Below, in pieces: positions 45,977-55,255 of a stretch of 64,000 bases of DNA. Each line of letters opens with the position of its first letter. Position 1 is the stretch's first letter. The notes under the pieces are model-generated. The model ran no database searches, was not told where the DNA came from, and was given only the letters and a program-made list of their open reading frames with translations. The stretch is from Sphingomonas phyllosphaerae 5.2 (GTDB lineage: Bacteria > Pseudomonadota > Alphaproteobacteria > Sphingomonadales > Sphingomonadaceae), in contig NZ_ATTI01000001.1 of the NCBI RefSeq assembly GCF_000419605.1, positions 967,501-1,031,500 on the forward strand. Direction: 5' to 3'. Both the position numbers and the translations under genes were made by a program.

Positions 45977-47305
45977 ATGGGATCGGGGTCGGTGAGCCGC
46001 ACGCATCGCGGTGGCGCGCCGGGAGGTGCTGTCGACGCAGTATCCTTTTGGCAGAAGCACGCTGATGAAGCGGCGTCGCACCCGCCGCTGCGCGACCGCG
46101 AGGACACCGAGTTTGCAATCGTGGGGGCAGGTATCGCCGGCCTGTCACTCGCGCTTCAGCTTGCGGAAGCGGGACGCGAGGTGGTGGTGGTGGAGGAGAG
46201 CGTGCCGGGCGCGGGCGCATTGGGCGCCTCGGCAGGTATCGTCGCGCCGCAGCTCGTGCGAACCACGCCGCAGCGCGTCCTCGCCAGCCTCGGCCGCGAC
46301 GTCGGGGGCGGATGGCTCCGGTTGATCGGGGAGAGCGGCGGCCATCTGTTCGGCCTCATCCGCGAACACGGCATCGAATGCGACGCCCGGCCGCATGGCT
46401 TCGTCGCCCCCGCCCGGGGGGTGGACGCGCTACGACGCCTGACGGCGGTGGTCGAGGAATGGCGGCCCTTTCGGAGGGATCTTACGGTTTTGGACACCGC
46501 TGGCGTCGCCGCACTCACCGGAACAGTGGGCTATACCGCTGCCGTGCTCGACGCGAGCGGGGGCGGCATCGATCCGGTGCGGCTCGCACACGGGCTGGCC
46601 GATCGGCTTGTGGCAGCGGGCGGCCGGCTTTTTCATCAAAGCCCGGCGACCGCCTTGACTCGGGAGCAGGACGCCTGGCGTCTTACGACGGCCGGCGGAT
46701 CGGTGCGCGCGGCGCAAGTCACATTGTGCGCCAATGGCGGCAACCACCGCCTCCATCCGCTGCTACGCGAAACGGTGTTGCCGATGCGGATTCACGAGCT
46801 GGTCACGCGCCCGCTATCGGCGGCGATGCGAGCGGCGGTGTTGCCGCAGGGGCAGGCGCTCACCGACCTCGAACACGACATCTTCTCGATCCGTTGGATC
46901 GCCGGCGCTCGAATGCTGACCTATTATCCGGTCGCCGCGCACACCACTGCCGCGGCCGTTGAGGCGGCGGTGAACAAGCGGCTGCGTGACATGCTGCGCT
47001 ACCACGAACCGGTCGAGATCGCGCATTTGTGGCAAGGGGTGGCGTGGATGAACAGCAGTCTGCTCCCCCGCGTCGTACGGCTCGACGAGCGCCTGCTGGC
47101 GGTGCAGGCGTGCAACGGCCGGGGCATAGCCACCAACGCCATCGTGGGGCGCGAAGTCGCGCGGATGCTGCTTGCGCCGATGAGCTACCATCCGCAGATC
47201 GCGTTGGACGTGCCGCGCCGGGTGCGCGGTTTTGCGCTTGCCCGGCACCTGCCAACCGTGCTGTTGCATGGCGCGCGGGCGATGGCGCGATGGTCGCGGC
47301 GTTAG
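45977..47305 (+). CDS. FAD-dependent oxidoreductase (DAO/D-amino-acid dehydrogenase-like)
   Basis: This amine/amino-acid oxidase-type flavoprotein has up to 442 residues. The dinucleotide fold is FAIVGAGIAGLSLALQLAEA followed by VVVVEE. DAO-family features include ASAGIVAPQL, GGGIDPVRLAHGLADRLVAAGG and, near the C-terminus, LLAVQACNGRGIATNAIVGREVA. ATG 45977 and GTG 45992 are both possible starts. Next to peptidases and a MarR regulator it may oxidise an unusual, possibly D- or N-alkyl, amino acid released from peptides. It is not clearly DadA; the exact substrate cannot be read. Confidence 0.82.
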   Translation: MGSGSVSRTHRGGAPGGAVDAVSFWQKHADEAASHPPLRDREDTEFAIVGAGIAGLSLALQLAEAGREVVVVEESVPGAGALGASAGIVAPQLVRTTPQRVLASLGRDVGGGWLRLIGESGGHLFGLIREHGIECDARPHGFVAPARGVDALRRLTAVVEEWRPFRRDLTVLDTAGVAALTGTVGYTAAVLDASGGGIDPVRLAHGLADRLVAAGGRLFHQSPATALTREQDAWRLTTAGGSVRAAQVTLCANGGNHRLHPLLRETVLPMRIHELVTRPLSAAMRAAVLPQGQALTDLEHDIFSIRWIAGARMLTYYPVAAHTTAAAVEAAVNKRLRDMLRYHEPVEIAHLWQGVAWMNSSLLPRVVRLDERLLAVQACNGRGIATNAIVGREVARMLLAPMSYHPQIALDVPRRVRGFALARHLPTVLLHGARAMARWSRR

Positions 47306-47339
47306 GGTCCGTACTCGATCCAGCCAGGGGCGGGAACGA

Positions 47340-48212
47340 ATGGTTGAGACTGTCATGTTGCCGGCGGTGCTGGCGCTCGCGATGCTGGGCGCAGGTCTCG
47401 ACATCGATCTGCGCCGCTTGCCGAGCGGCCATATCGCCGCGCGCACGATGATCGCTGGCCTGGTCGTGACGGCGATCCTGTTGCCGCTCGTGGGACTGGC
47501 GATCGCCTCCTGCTTCCATGAAGAGCCAGCGATCGCCTTCGGGCTGGCGCTGCTCGCCGTCTCGCCGGCGGGTCTGTTGGCTGGGCCGATGGCCAGCGCG
47601 GCCGGGGGCGCCGCGGGTACGGCAGTCGCGCTGACGGCCTCGTCCAGCCTGCTTTATCTCGCAGTGGCACCGCGTCTTATTCCGGCGCTGGCGATCTGGT
47701 TCGACGTCCCCGGCGGCATGGTGGACCTGCCCGGTCGCGACATCCTGACGAGCATTTCTGGCATCTGCGTAATGCCGCTGGTTGTCGGCGCTTTCATCCG
47801 ACTGGTCGCGCCGCGCCACGCCCCCGCCGCCGAGCGGATCATCGCATCGCTGATCCGGCCGCTGCTGGGGTGCGTGCTGACGTACATCCTGCTTGCGAAC
47901 GTCGACGCCCTGTGGCGCTGTTCGGTCAGCCTGTTCGGCGCGACATTTCTCCTGAACCTGCTGGCGGTACTGCTCGCGGGCGGGGTGGCGGCCGTCGCGG
48001 CGTGCCGTCCGGCCGACCGTCTCGCGATCGAGGGCGCCTGCCTGATCCGGCAGGAAGGCACCGGCATTTTCGTCGCCGCTGTCGTCTTCGACGACACCAC
48101 GGCCGCGCTGCCCTTGATCGTCAACAGCATGATGGCGCTGATCGTAGCGCACCTGCTGCGATCCTATCGCCGGCTCGGTCGGTCCGCGTTCGTCAAGCGA
48201 GCTGTCGTCTGA
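47340..48212 (+). CDS. BASS-family (bile acid:sodium symporter-like) transporter
   Basis: This inner-membrane carrier has 290 residues with about nine hydrophobic helices. It shows the SBF-like opening LPAVLALAMLGAGLDIDLRRL, the crossing region FGLALLAVSPAGLLAGPMASAAGG, and a late QEGTGIFVAAVVF...LPLIVNSMMALIVAHLL. ATG 47340 is used, since the upstream in-frame part overlaps the oxidase gene. Its place 34 bases after the oxidase suggests uptake of an organic-acid or amino-acid product in the same pathway. The match to BASS is by pattern and moderately secure. Confidence 0.7.
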   Translation: MVETVMLPAVLALAMLGAGLDIDLRRLPSGHIAARTMIAGLVVTAILLPLVGLAIASCFHEEPAIAFGLALLAVSPAGLLAGPMASAAGGAAGTAVALTASSSLLYLAVAPRLIPALAIWFDVPGGMVDLPGRDILTSISGICVMPLVVGAFIRLVAPRHAPAAERIIASLIRPLLGCVLTYILLANVDALWRCSVSLFGATFLLNLLAVLLAGGVAAVAACRPADRLAIEGACLIRQEGTGIFVAAVVFDDTTAALPLIVNSMMALIVAHLLRSYRRLGRSAFVKRAVV

Positions 48213-48423
48213 TCGGACGAAGAAGCTACGAAAGCTAAAGTTGGAATCTATGGTTCGCTCTCCTTCTGTCAGACTGAGCAGAGCGGCTGTTAAGCGCCAT
48301 ATTCGTGCCTTTCGGGCCGGCGACCCTGACGTCCGATATCCGTTGATCAGCGGAATGAGCCGATGTCGGAATTTGGGAGGCCGGCGGGCGCTCGTAGGAC
48401 GCTTGTGGGTAAGTGTGCTGCAG

Positions 48424-48771
48424 GGCTCCGTCAAACCAAACGCGCTGGGTGGTTATCGTGTAAGGTTGTGCCATGCCGTCCGCGCAAGTGAATCACCGTT
48501 CCGTTGCTTCAACTCGTCACCTGAGGTGATCCGGCTGGTCGTGTTGATGTACGTGTGCTTCGCGCCGGCATATGAAGACGCTGCAGAAATCCGCTTCAGT
48601 CCACGCAAAAGGCTAAAACCACTTCAGCCTGGAACGAAATCCCATCGATCGACAGACTACCGGGAACAAGGTTCGGCCGCGCTGGCACAGTAGCAGTCGC
48701 TCGTCAGCTGAACGTCGCCGTCAAAGACCGGATTGCAGTGTAAAGAGCGGTTCGCACTAGACGACAGCACC
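48424..48771 (+). mobile_element. IS6-family internally deleted derivative
   Basis: Both ends are present: GGCTCCGTCAAACC at 48424 and ...ctagacgacagcacc ending at 48771. The interior is deleted from just after the start of the transposase (FRCFNSSPEVIRLVVLMYV) to its C-terminal part (about 48573 on). The reading frame is broken. At about 348 bp with both inverted repeats, it could still be moved by a transposase supplied from a complete copy. No 8-base target duplication is seen. The preceding 211 bases (48213-48423) show no gene. Confidence 0.82.
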
Positions 48772-48790
48772 TTGCGACGCGGCAGAAGCG

Positions 48791-48958
48791 TCAAGGTTGG
48801 CGGGGAACGCCGCCGCCAGTTCGCTGCTGCTCCGCTTTGATCCTGGAATGGCTGATGTTTTCGCCCACGAAGACGATAACCCATATGGCGGCAACGAAGA
48901 TGGCCAGGATAAACAGGACGCGGATCGCACGTGGGCCGGGCATTTTCGGATCTGACAT
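48791..48958 (-). CDS. Small single-span membrane protein
   Basis: This 55-residue protein has a short charged N-terminus (SDPKMPGPRAIR), one membrane helix (VLFILAIFVAAIWVIVFVG) and a polar tail ending RTGGGVPRQP. ATG 48958 has GGAG about 7 bases upstream. It lies between the IS6 derivative and orphan nuoD, on the same strand as nuoD. The function is unknown. Small one-helix proteins are sometimes respiratory-complex accessories, but nothing in the sequence shows that here. Confidence 0.55.
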   Translation of the reverse strand: MSDPKMPGPRAIRVLFILAIFVAAIWVIVFVGENISHSRIKAEQQRTGGGVPRQP

Positions 48959-49083
48959 CTGTTTGCTCCATCGTTGAGTGAACTGCCGTTCGTGTCCACC
49001 GGCGGATTTGCGCCGCACGCTTCAGCCTCCCCAATCCATCTCCCGCTGGCCCGCGGCCGCGATGGACGCTGGCAGGCGAAGCC

Positions 49084-50394
49084 TCAGCGATCCACCTCAC
49101 CGAACACGATGTCGATCGAACCCAGGATCGCCGTAATATCGGGGAGCATGTGCCCGCGTGACATGAAGTCCATAGCCTGAAGGTGGCTGAAACCCGTGGG
49201 CCGGATCTTGCAGCGATAGGGTCGATTGCTGCCGTCGCTGACGAGATAGACGCCGAACTCCCCCTTCGGCGCCTCGGTAGCGACGTAGACCGCGCCTGCC
49301 GGAACGTGGAAGCCCTCGGTGTAGAGTTTGAAGTGGTGGATCAACGCCTCCATCGACCGCTTCATTTCCGCGCGATGCGGCGGCTTCACCTTCCGGTCGT
49401 CGCTCGCCACCGGCCCGTCGGGCATGTCTCGCAAACATTGGCGCATGATCCGCGCCGACTGGCGCACCTCTTCGACCCGCACCATGAAGCGGTCGTAACA
49501 ATCGCCGCGCGTGCCCACGGGCACATCGAAATCCATCTCGGCATAGGCATCATAAGGCTGCGACTTGCGCAGGTCCCAAGGGATGCCGGAGGCGCGGATG
49601 CACGGACCCGAGAAGCCCCAGGCGATCGCATCATCGCGCGACACGACGCCGATGTCGACGTTGCGCTGCTTGAAGATACGATTGTCGGCAACGAGGCTGA
49701 TCGAGTCCTCGAACAGGCGCGGCAACCGTTCGTCGAGCCAGTCTGCCATGTCGGTGAGCAGCTTGAGCGGCACGTCCTGGCGCACGCCGCCGGGTCTGAA
49801 GTAATTGGCGTGCATCCGGGCGCCGCTGGCGCGCTCGTAGAAGTTCATCGTGTCCTCGCGGAGCTCGAACAGCCACAGGTTCGGCGTCATCGCGCCGACG
49901 TCCATGATGTGGCTGCCGAGGTTGAGCAGGTGGTTCATGATCCGCGTCAGCTCGGCGAAAAGTACCCGCAGATATTGTCCGCGGCGCGGCACCTCCAGAT
50001 CCATCAGCTTCTCGATCGCGAGCACGTAGCTGTGCTCCATGCACATCGGCGAACAATAATCGAGACGGTCGAAATAGGGGATCGTCTGAAGATACGGCTT
50101 CGTCTCGAGGAACTTCTCGGTGCCGCGGTGGAGCAAGCCGACGTGCGGATCGACCCGTTCGACGATTTCGCCGTCCAGCTCCAGCACCAGCCGCAGCACG
50201 CCGTGGGCGGCAGGATGCTGCGGCCCGAAGTTGATCGTATAGTTGCGGATGTTGACGTCGTGCTCGCCGACGCCTTCCAGTGCCGGGTCGAGCGTATCGA
50301 TCGCGCGCTCCGCGTCCGTGCGATTGTCGGCGGTCCCGTTCGGCCGCTCGGTGCGGCGCCCGCTCGGCGGCACGGCATCATCGGCATTGCTCAT
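49084..50394 (-). CDS. nuoD: NADH-quinone oxidoreductase subunit D, orphan copy
   Basis: This protein is the 49-kDa subunit of complex I, which normally shapes the quinone site with NuoB. It has 436 residues, including an N-terminal extension of roughly 40 residues before [22 protein letters not shown]. Conserved blocks are [105 protein letters not shown], and the end [18 protein letters not shown]. It is strongly sphingomonad-like. No other nuo gene is next to it. ATG 50394 has GGAG 7 bases upstream. It may be a paralogue of the gene in the main nuo operon, perhaps a spare subunit. Confidence 0.93.
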   Translation of the reverse strand: MSNADDAVPPSGRRTERPNGTADNRTDAERAIDTLDPALEGVGEHDVNIRNYTINFGPQHPAAHGVLRLVLELDGEIVERVDPHVGLLHRGTEKFLETKPYLQTIPYFDRLDYCSPMCMEHSYVLAIEKLMDLEVPRRGQYLRVLFAELTRIMNHLLNLGSHIMDVGAMTPNLWLFELREDTMNFYERASGARMHANYFRPGGVRQDVPLKLLTDMADWLDERLPRLFEDSISLVADNRIFKQRNVDIGVVSRDDAIAWGFSGPCIRASGIPWDLRKSQPYDAYAEMDFDVPVGTRGDCYDRFMVRVEEVRQSARIMRQCLRDMPDGPVASDDRKVKPPHRAEMKRSMEALIHHFKLYTEGFHVPAGAVYVATEAPKGEFGVYLVSDGSNRPYRCKIRPTGFSHLQAMDFMSRGHMLPDITAILGSIDIVFGEVDR

Positions 50395-50847
50395 CGTCTG
50401 CTCCCGGTACTGTGCGCCAAAGGTATCCGGTTTGAACCGGCATGACTTTTAAATGGCTCAAGAACCAGCGTCTATGATGTGAACGCCTTCATAAAAGCAG
50501 GAGGCAAGTGGCGTCGGGCGCCCGCTGGCATCGCTCGCCGATATCACCGGATCTATCGCGATGCGGAAACTGGAACAGCGGCCGTCGATAAAGGTCAAAG
50601 ACATAGTTTTGATATACGTACTTTATCTCCATCAATCAGTTTACGCGCATCGCGGAAGAAACCTGGCCTGCATCGAGCAGTTATGAAGAAGGAGATGGCG
50701 GAGCAGTGAAGCAGGCGATGGCGGATGCAGGCTACAGATCGTCGATGCGTAAGAGCGCTGCTGACGACATCGCGCACGATCCGATGGCCAGGGAAGCCAA
50801 ATTGCCGATGCCTGCGATGCAGGGTCCCCACACGAGGAGGATAGTCG
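50395..50847. other. Intergenic stretch between nuoD and a small membrane protein
   Basis: About 450 bases contain an unusually AT-rich block near 50600-50640 (acatagttttgatatacg) that could hold promoters. Short open frames here have no clear ribosome-binding sites or recognisable product, and I cannot support a gene. Confidence 0.4.
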
Positions 50848-51087
50848 ATGTCCGCAACCAACGACGAAACCGCCCGGCCAGGGCCCGCCGATGGCTCCGG
50901 CGTACTGGTCCGGGTGCTCGCGGGTGCGATCGCAGGCCTCCTGGTCTACCTGGTCAAGCTGGCGGTGGCGCCCGCCGCGCCGCCGGAGAACGTGCTCGTC
51001 TTCGTACTGGGCGGCGCCCTGCTCGGTCTTGCAACGGCAATGGTACGGGTGCGGCGGCGCCAGCGGCACAGGTCGCGCTCCGACTGA
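50848..51087 (+). CDS. Small membrane protein, two hydrophobic spans
   Basis: This 79-residue protein starts at ATG 50848 with AGGAGG 8 bases upstream, the best ribosome-binding site in the area. Hydrophobic segments are VLVRVLAGAIAGLLVYLVKLAV and NVLVFVLGGALLGLATAMV. An Arg-rich tail (RVRRRQRHRSRSD) should stay in the cytoplasm. No family is recognised. It stands ahead of the putative sugar-oxidation genes and could be read with them. Confidence 0.6.
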   Translation: MSATNDETARPGPADGSGVLVRVLAGAIAGLLVYLVKLAVAPAAPPENVLVFVLGGALLGLATAMVRVRRRQRHRSRSD

Positions 51088-51221
51088 GGGCCGCTGGCGG
51101 CGTAGCCTGGCGCTGCCCGGCTAGATGGTCAGACCAGCCGGGCATAACCCGTCATGTCGGGGGCGGTGTTGCTGGCCGCCGACAACATCGATCGATGAGA
51201 GAGTATTGAACAGGGTCAGGA

Positions 51222-53432
51222 ATGGCAACCAAATCGAAAAATCCTGTTGTCAGCCCCTATCTGCTGACCTTGCGCGATGGCTTCAAGGCAGCTGGCGCTG
51301 CGCTCGTTCGGTTCAAGGTAGGCCAACTCACTGTCGAAGTGACGGAAACGCCGGACTCGATCTTTGCAATCGTCAGGCGGCCCGGATCAGGCGGCGTTGC
51401 TCTGCGTGCCGTGTTCCTGGCAGCGCCGTTCGAGTGCAAGCTGGTGGAGGCTGACGCCGGCGAAGCCGCGCGCATCGTCATAAGCAGTGCGATTGGCGAA
51501 TATCTCGTCACCTTCAATACACTTCATGAGGCGCTCGAGCGGCTACGGATCACCGTCCGGCTCACCCCCGCACGCTCCGTGGCGTTGCCGTTCGCGCCGC
51601 GCGATCTCTACCCGCTCGACGACAACGATGATCCGCTCGGCGCGTCGGGCAACGTCGAGGCATCGCAGCGCGGTTTCAATACCGGCGTCGTCTATTTCCG
51701 TGTCGACGAACCGGCGTTCGGAAACGTGCTCTATCTTCAGAACCTGACCGCGCTGAACGATTATTACCGGTTTACCGGCACCAAGCCGGACGGCGTGGTG
51801 GGCGGCGAGTGGCCGGAGCTCGGCTACCTCCTCCCCACGCCACCGCGAGATGCGGATCCGCTGTCGAGCGCGCTTCAGCCGGGCGTGCAGACGACCCTGT
51901 CCGACACGATCCTGGTGTTTCGCCATCATGCCCCGTCCGAGGAACGCGACTCCGCAAGGCAGTTCATGCAAATGCTGGGGGCGGCCTACAAGATGCTCGA
52001 GTTGCCGCCGGTCGAGTATCGTGACTGGGTGGATCGCGCCGAGCGGACCGCTCGTGATCTGGCCGAGGCGCCCGAAGCCACCATCCGGCATTATGGGCAT
52101 CGCTACGTCCATCCCTACACAGCGGCCGAATATCCCGACATCATGGTGCAGATGTCGGTCATCACGGCGCTGCACGACTGGGGCAAGTGGCGTGGCGAAG
52201 CACTGCCGCTGGAGGCGGAGCTGAAGGCCGGGCTGCGCAAGTTTTTCGATCCCGAGCTCGGCACCCTCCGGCGCTACCTGCCCAATGTCGGCGCCGACAA
52301 GGACGCCGACGCGGTCGATAGCTGGTACTTGTACCATCCGCTGCTGAACCTCGGCATCCTTGCCCTCGATGGCGATGAGCAAGCCCGCGAACTATTTCTC
52401 GGCTCGATCGAATTCGCGGTCCGTGCCGCGCACCACTTCGAGTACAAGTGGCCGATCCAGTACAAGGTGACCGACTTCACGGTCATCGAAGAAAGCGCTC
52501 CCGCTGACGGCCGCGGTCAAACCGACGTCGGCGGTATCTATGCCTGGGTGATGTTGCAGGCCTTCGAGCTGACGGACGACAAGCGGTTCCTGGATGAGGC
52601 GCGGGCCGCGATCGATGCGGCCATGGGGCTGCGCTTCAACGTCAATTATCAGGCCAACCTGACGGCGTGGGGTGCATCCGCCTGCATGCGGCTCTGGCGC
52701 ATCACCAATCGCGACGTCTACCTCGAACAGAGCTACGTCTATCTCGCCAGCTTCTTCCACAATAGCGTGATTTGGGACAGCCAGATCGATCACGCCGCGA
52801 AGTACGAGACCTTCATGGCGGTCACGTGCCTGCAGGACGCGCCGTATATGGCGGTTTACGAATGCTTCGACAGCTTCGTTGCGTTCGAGCGCTACCTCAA
52901 TGATAGTGGGCCAGACCTCGATCCGGAAGCGCGACTGCTCGTCAACGAATATTGCAAATACGCGCTCTCGCGCGCGTGGTATTACTATCCCGACGCGCTT
53001 CCGCCGGACGCTGTCTCGGACACGCAGCGCGAGACGAACGGCCATATCGATCCGAAGCTCTCCTTTCCGGTCGAGGATCTTTACCCCGATGGCCAGCAGG
53101 CTGGCCAGGTAGGCCAGGAGGTCTATGGCGCCGGTGCAGCCTTCGTCTTCGCGTCGCGCGCCGTCCATCGGATCGAGGGCGCGCCGTTCCGCCTCTACTG
53201 CGACTATCTGGTTCGGGCTCTGGAGCGCACGGGCGACAAGGCGCTGACCGTCACCCTGGATGGCGGCGAGAGTTGCACCGCAAACCTGCGCCTCGTCCGG
53301 AGCGGGAGGGCGGCGTTGCCGAAGAGCACCGTCGTCACCGACGGAGACACGCTGCGCCCGTATGCCCGGGCGAAGGACCGGATCGACTATCACGTGCCGG
53401 CGAACGGTCGGCTGGTGCTCACCTGGGAGTAG
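51222..53432 (+). CDS. Uncharacterised alpha/alpha-toroid-like protein
   Basis: The 736-residue product has no signal peptide, so it is probably cytosolic. I do not recognise its family with confidence. The N-terminal 200 residues look beta-rich (TVEVTETPDSIFAIVRRPGS, VALPFAPRDLYPLDDND). The rest has repeated helical pairs with aromatic residues, as in six-hairpin glycosidases and epimerases: YRDWVDRAERTARDLAEAPE, DAVDSWYLYHPLLNLGILALDG, GIYAWVMLQAFELTDDKRFLDEARAAIDAAMG and YVYLASFFHNSVIWDSQIDHA. Several conserved-looking Asp/Glu could be catalytic. The SDR gene starts 3 bases after its stop, so it belongs to an operon with two dehydrogenases. Confidence 0.75.
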   Translation: MATKSKNPVVSPYLLTLRDGFKAAGAALVRFKVGQLTVEVTETPDSIFAIVRRPGSGGVALRAVFLAAPFECKLVEADAGEAARIVISSAIGEYLVTFNTLHEALERLRITVRLTPARSVALPFAPRDLYPLDDNDDPLGASGNVEASQRGFNTGVVYFRVDEPAFGNVLYLQNLTALNDYYRFTGTKPDGVVGGEWPELGYLLPTPPRDADPLSSALQPGVQTTLSDTILVFRHHAPSEERDSARQFMQMLGAAYKMLELPPVEYRDWVDRAERTARDLAEAPEATIRHYGHRYVHPYTAAEYPDIMVQMSVITALHDWGKWRGEALPLEAELKAGLRKFFDPELGTLRRYLPNVGADKDADAVDSWYLYHPLLNLGILALDGDEQARELFLGSIEFAVRAAHHFEYKWPIQYKVTDFTVIEESAPADGRGQTDVGGIYAWVMLQAFELTDDKRFLDEARAAIDAAMGLRFNVNYQANLTAWGASACMRLWRITNRDVYLEQSYVYLASFFHNSVIWDSQIDHAAKYETFMAVTCLQDAPYMAVYECFDSFVAFERYLNDSGPDLDPEARLLVNEYCKYALSRAWYYYPDALPPDAVSDTQRETNGHIDPKLSFPVEDLYPDGQQAGQVGQEVYGAGAAFVFASRAVHRIEGAPFRLYCDYLVRALERTGDKALTVTLDGGESCTANLRLVRSGRAALPKSTVVTDGDTLRPYARAKDRIDYHVPANGRLVLTWE

Positions 53433-53434
53433 TC

Positions 53435-54175
53435 ATGGCAATCGGACATACCGCGCTCCGCGGCAAGCGGATCTTGCTGACGGGCGGCACCACTGGCATC
53501 GGTCGTGCCACCTTGCAGCTGCTGGCAGGAGAAGGAGCGCGCCTCCTGACCTTCGGTCGGCATCAGGAGCAGCTGAACGATGCGCTCGCGAGCTTGAAAG
53601 ACGGCGGCGAGGTGGTCGGGATAACCGCCGATGCGGCCACCGCTGAAGGGATCGAGGCCGTCTACGCCGCCGTCGACGAGAAGCTTGGCGGTATCGACAT
53701 GCTCGTTGCCTGCGCGGCACTGGGCGCCGAGCCGATCCATGAGATGGCGGATCAGGACTGGCGCTATGTCATCGATACCAACCTCGTCGGGTATCTCGCC
53801 TGTGCCAAGGCCGCGATCGAGCGGATGGAGCGTCAGGGCGGCGGCCACCTCCTGTTCGTGGGTTCCATCAGCACCGAGATCAAGGCGGAGGGCGAGAGCG
53901 TCTACTCCGCCACCAAGGCCGGGATCCAGGCCTTTGCCGAGACGCTGAGGAAGGAGGTCGCGGACAAGAACATCAAGGTCAGCGTCGTGCAGCCCGGCTC
54001 GGTAGACACCGACATGCAGGAATGTAGCGCGGATGAGAAGCATAGGGCGGTGGCAGCGCAGCAAATGCTGCAAGCTGACGAGGTCGCCGAGGCGATCCAC
54101 TTCATCCTGACCCGGTCCCCGTCCTGCGACGTCGTCAATCTCCGGATCGAACCCCGCATTCAGAAGACGAGCTGA
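53435..54175 (+). CDS. SDR-family oxidoreductase
   Basis: This classical short-chain dehydrogenase has 246 residues. The cofactor loop is LLTGGTTGIGRATLQLLA, the NNAG-equivalent reads ACAALGA, and the catalytic set is Ser in FVGSIS plus Tyr-x-x-x-Lys in VYSATKAG. The C-terminal VVQPGSVDTDMQE is normal. ATG 53435 lies 3 bases after the preceding stop. In this operon it could oxidise or reduce a sugar or sugar alcohol. It is followed 11 bases later by a zinc-dependent dehydrogenase. Confidence 0.88.
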   Translation: MAIGHTALRGKRILLTGGTTGIGRATLQLLAGEGARLLTFGRHQEQLNDALASLKDGGEVVGITADAATAEGIEAVYAAVDEKLGGIDMLVACAALGAEPIHEMADQDWRYVIDTNLVGYLACAKAAIERMERQGGGHLLFVGSISTEIKAEGESVYSATKAGIQAFAETLRKEVADKNIKVSVVQPGSVDTDMQECSADEKHRAVAAQQMLQADEVAEAIHFILTRSPSCDVVNLRIEPRIQKTS

Positions 54176-54185
54176 GGCTGAACCG

Positions 54186-55241
54186 ATGAAGGCTGCGCTA
54201 AAGACCGCGGACGGTACGTTCGACGTGACGGAGGCCGAACGGCCGATCATTCCTGCACCCCATTTCGTGCTGGCCCGTGTGCGGGTGGCGGGGATTTGCG
54301 GCACCGACCTGCGTCACTGGAAGAAGCACGAGCCGGAGCTTGAATGCCATATAATGGGCCATGAACTCGCGGGTGAGGTGGTCGAGGTCGGGGAGGCCGT
54401 CACCAACGTGAAGCCGGGCGACCGGGTGGTCATCGAAACGGTCATGGGCGACGGGGTTTGCGAATATTGCCGGGTACAGCGCTATAATATCTGCGAGCAT
54501 CTGTATGATGTCCGGACCAGATACGTCTCGCGCGCCTATGCCGAATATGTCGCCGGGCCGGCCGACAAATTCTACAAGCTTCCCGACCATGTCAGCTTCG
54601 AGGAAGCGTCGCTGATCGACACTCTCTCGGTATGCCTTCACGCCCAGCACCTCTCCGGGCTCGGCATCAACGACAAGGTCGCGATCATCGGCGCAGGGCC
54701 GATCGGATTGGGGCAGTTGATGCTGGCCAAGGCAAGCGGGGCGGACGTCATCATCTGCGACACGGTGCCGAGTGCGCTGGACCTTGCGACGAGGCTGGGC
54801 GCGGATGCCGTCGTGCACAGCGGCGCCGAAGATGCTGTGGCGCGCGTCAAGGCGTTCAGCGGCGGCCTGGGTGCCGACATCGTGTTCGAATGCGCTGGTG
54901 GGGAATCGATGCCGGAGACGCTGCCGCAGGCAACCCGGATGGTGCGCCGCGCGGGCAAGGTCGTGGTCGTCGGTGGCTTCGACGCGGGGGAAACATCCAT
55001 CCCGCTGGAGTGGCAGCGGATCCAGATGAGCGAGATCCGGCTGGTGCTCAGCGCCAGCTTTGCCATGCACCACATCTACCGCGAGCAGGGCATGGTGCTC
55101 GATCTGATCGCAAAAGGGCGCATCGACGTGAAACCGCTCATCACTCACCGCTTCCCGCTGGACCGGATCAACGAAGCGTTCGATGTGGCGGATCGGAAAC
55201 TGGAAACCGGGGCAGTCTTCGTTGCGATCACCATGGATTGA
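54186..55241 (+). CDS. Zinc-dependent alcohol/polyol dehydrogenase (MDR family)
   Basis: This medium-chain dehydrogenase has 351 residues. The catalytic zinc site is Cys in AGICGTDLRHW with His-Glu in IMGHELAGEVVEVG. A reduced structural-zinc loop reads GVCEYCRVQRYNICEH. The Rossmann loop is KVAIIGAGPIGLGQLMLA. This pattern is like sorbitol/threonine dehydrogenase-type enzymes. It closes the three-gene run that starts at 51222. Together with the SDR it would supply two oxidation steps on a carbohydrate. The convergent lactonase gene begins 14 bases later on the other strand. Confidence 0.88.
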   Translation: MKAALKTADGTFDVTEAERPIIPAPHFVLARVRVAGICGTDLRHWKKHEPELECHIMGHELAGEVVEVGEAVTNVKPGDRVVIETVMGDGVCEYCRVQRYNICEHLYDVRTRYVSRAYAEYVAGPADKFYKLPDHVSFEEASLIDTLSVCLHAQHLSGLGINDKVAIIGAGPIGLGQLMLAKASGADVIICDTVPSALDLATRLGADAVVHSGAEDAVARVKAFSGGLGADIVFECAGGESMPETLPQATRMVRRAGKVVVVGGFDAGETSIPLEWQRIQMSEIRLVLSASFAMHHIYREQGMVLDLIAKGRIDVKPLITHRFPLDRINEAFDVADRKLETGAVFVAITMD

Positions 55242-55255
55242 AGGCGGACATCCGA

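Noticed and set aside
50706..51209. A 167-codon plus-strand frame overlapping the small membrane protein gene
   Set aside because: It overlaps a shorter gene that has a much better ribosome-binding site and clear hydrophobic spans; the long frame is Arg/Gly-rich with no motif.
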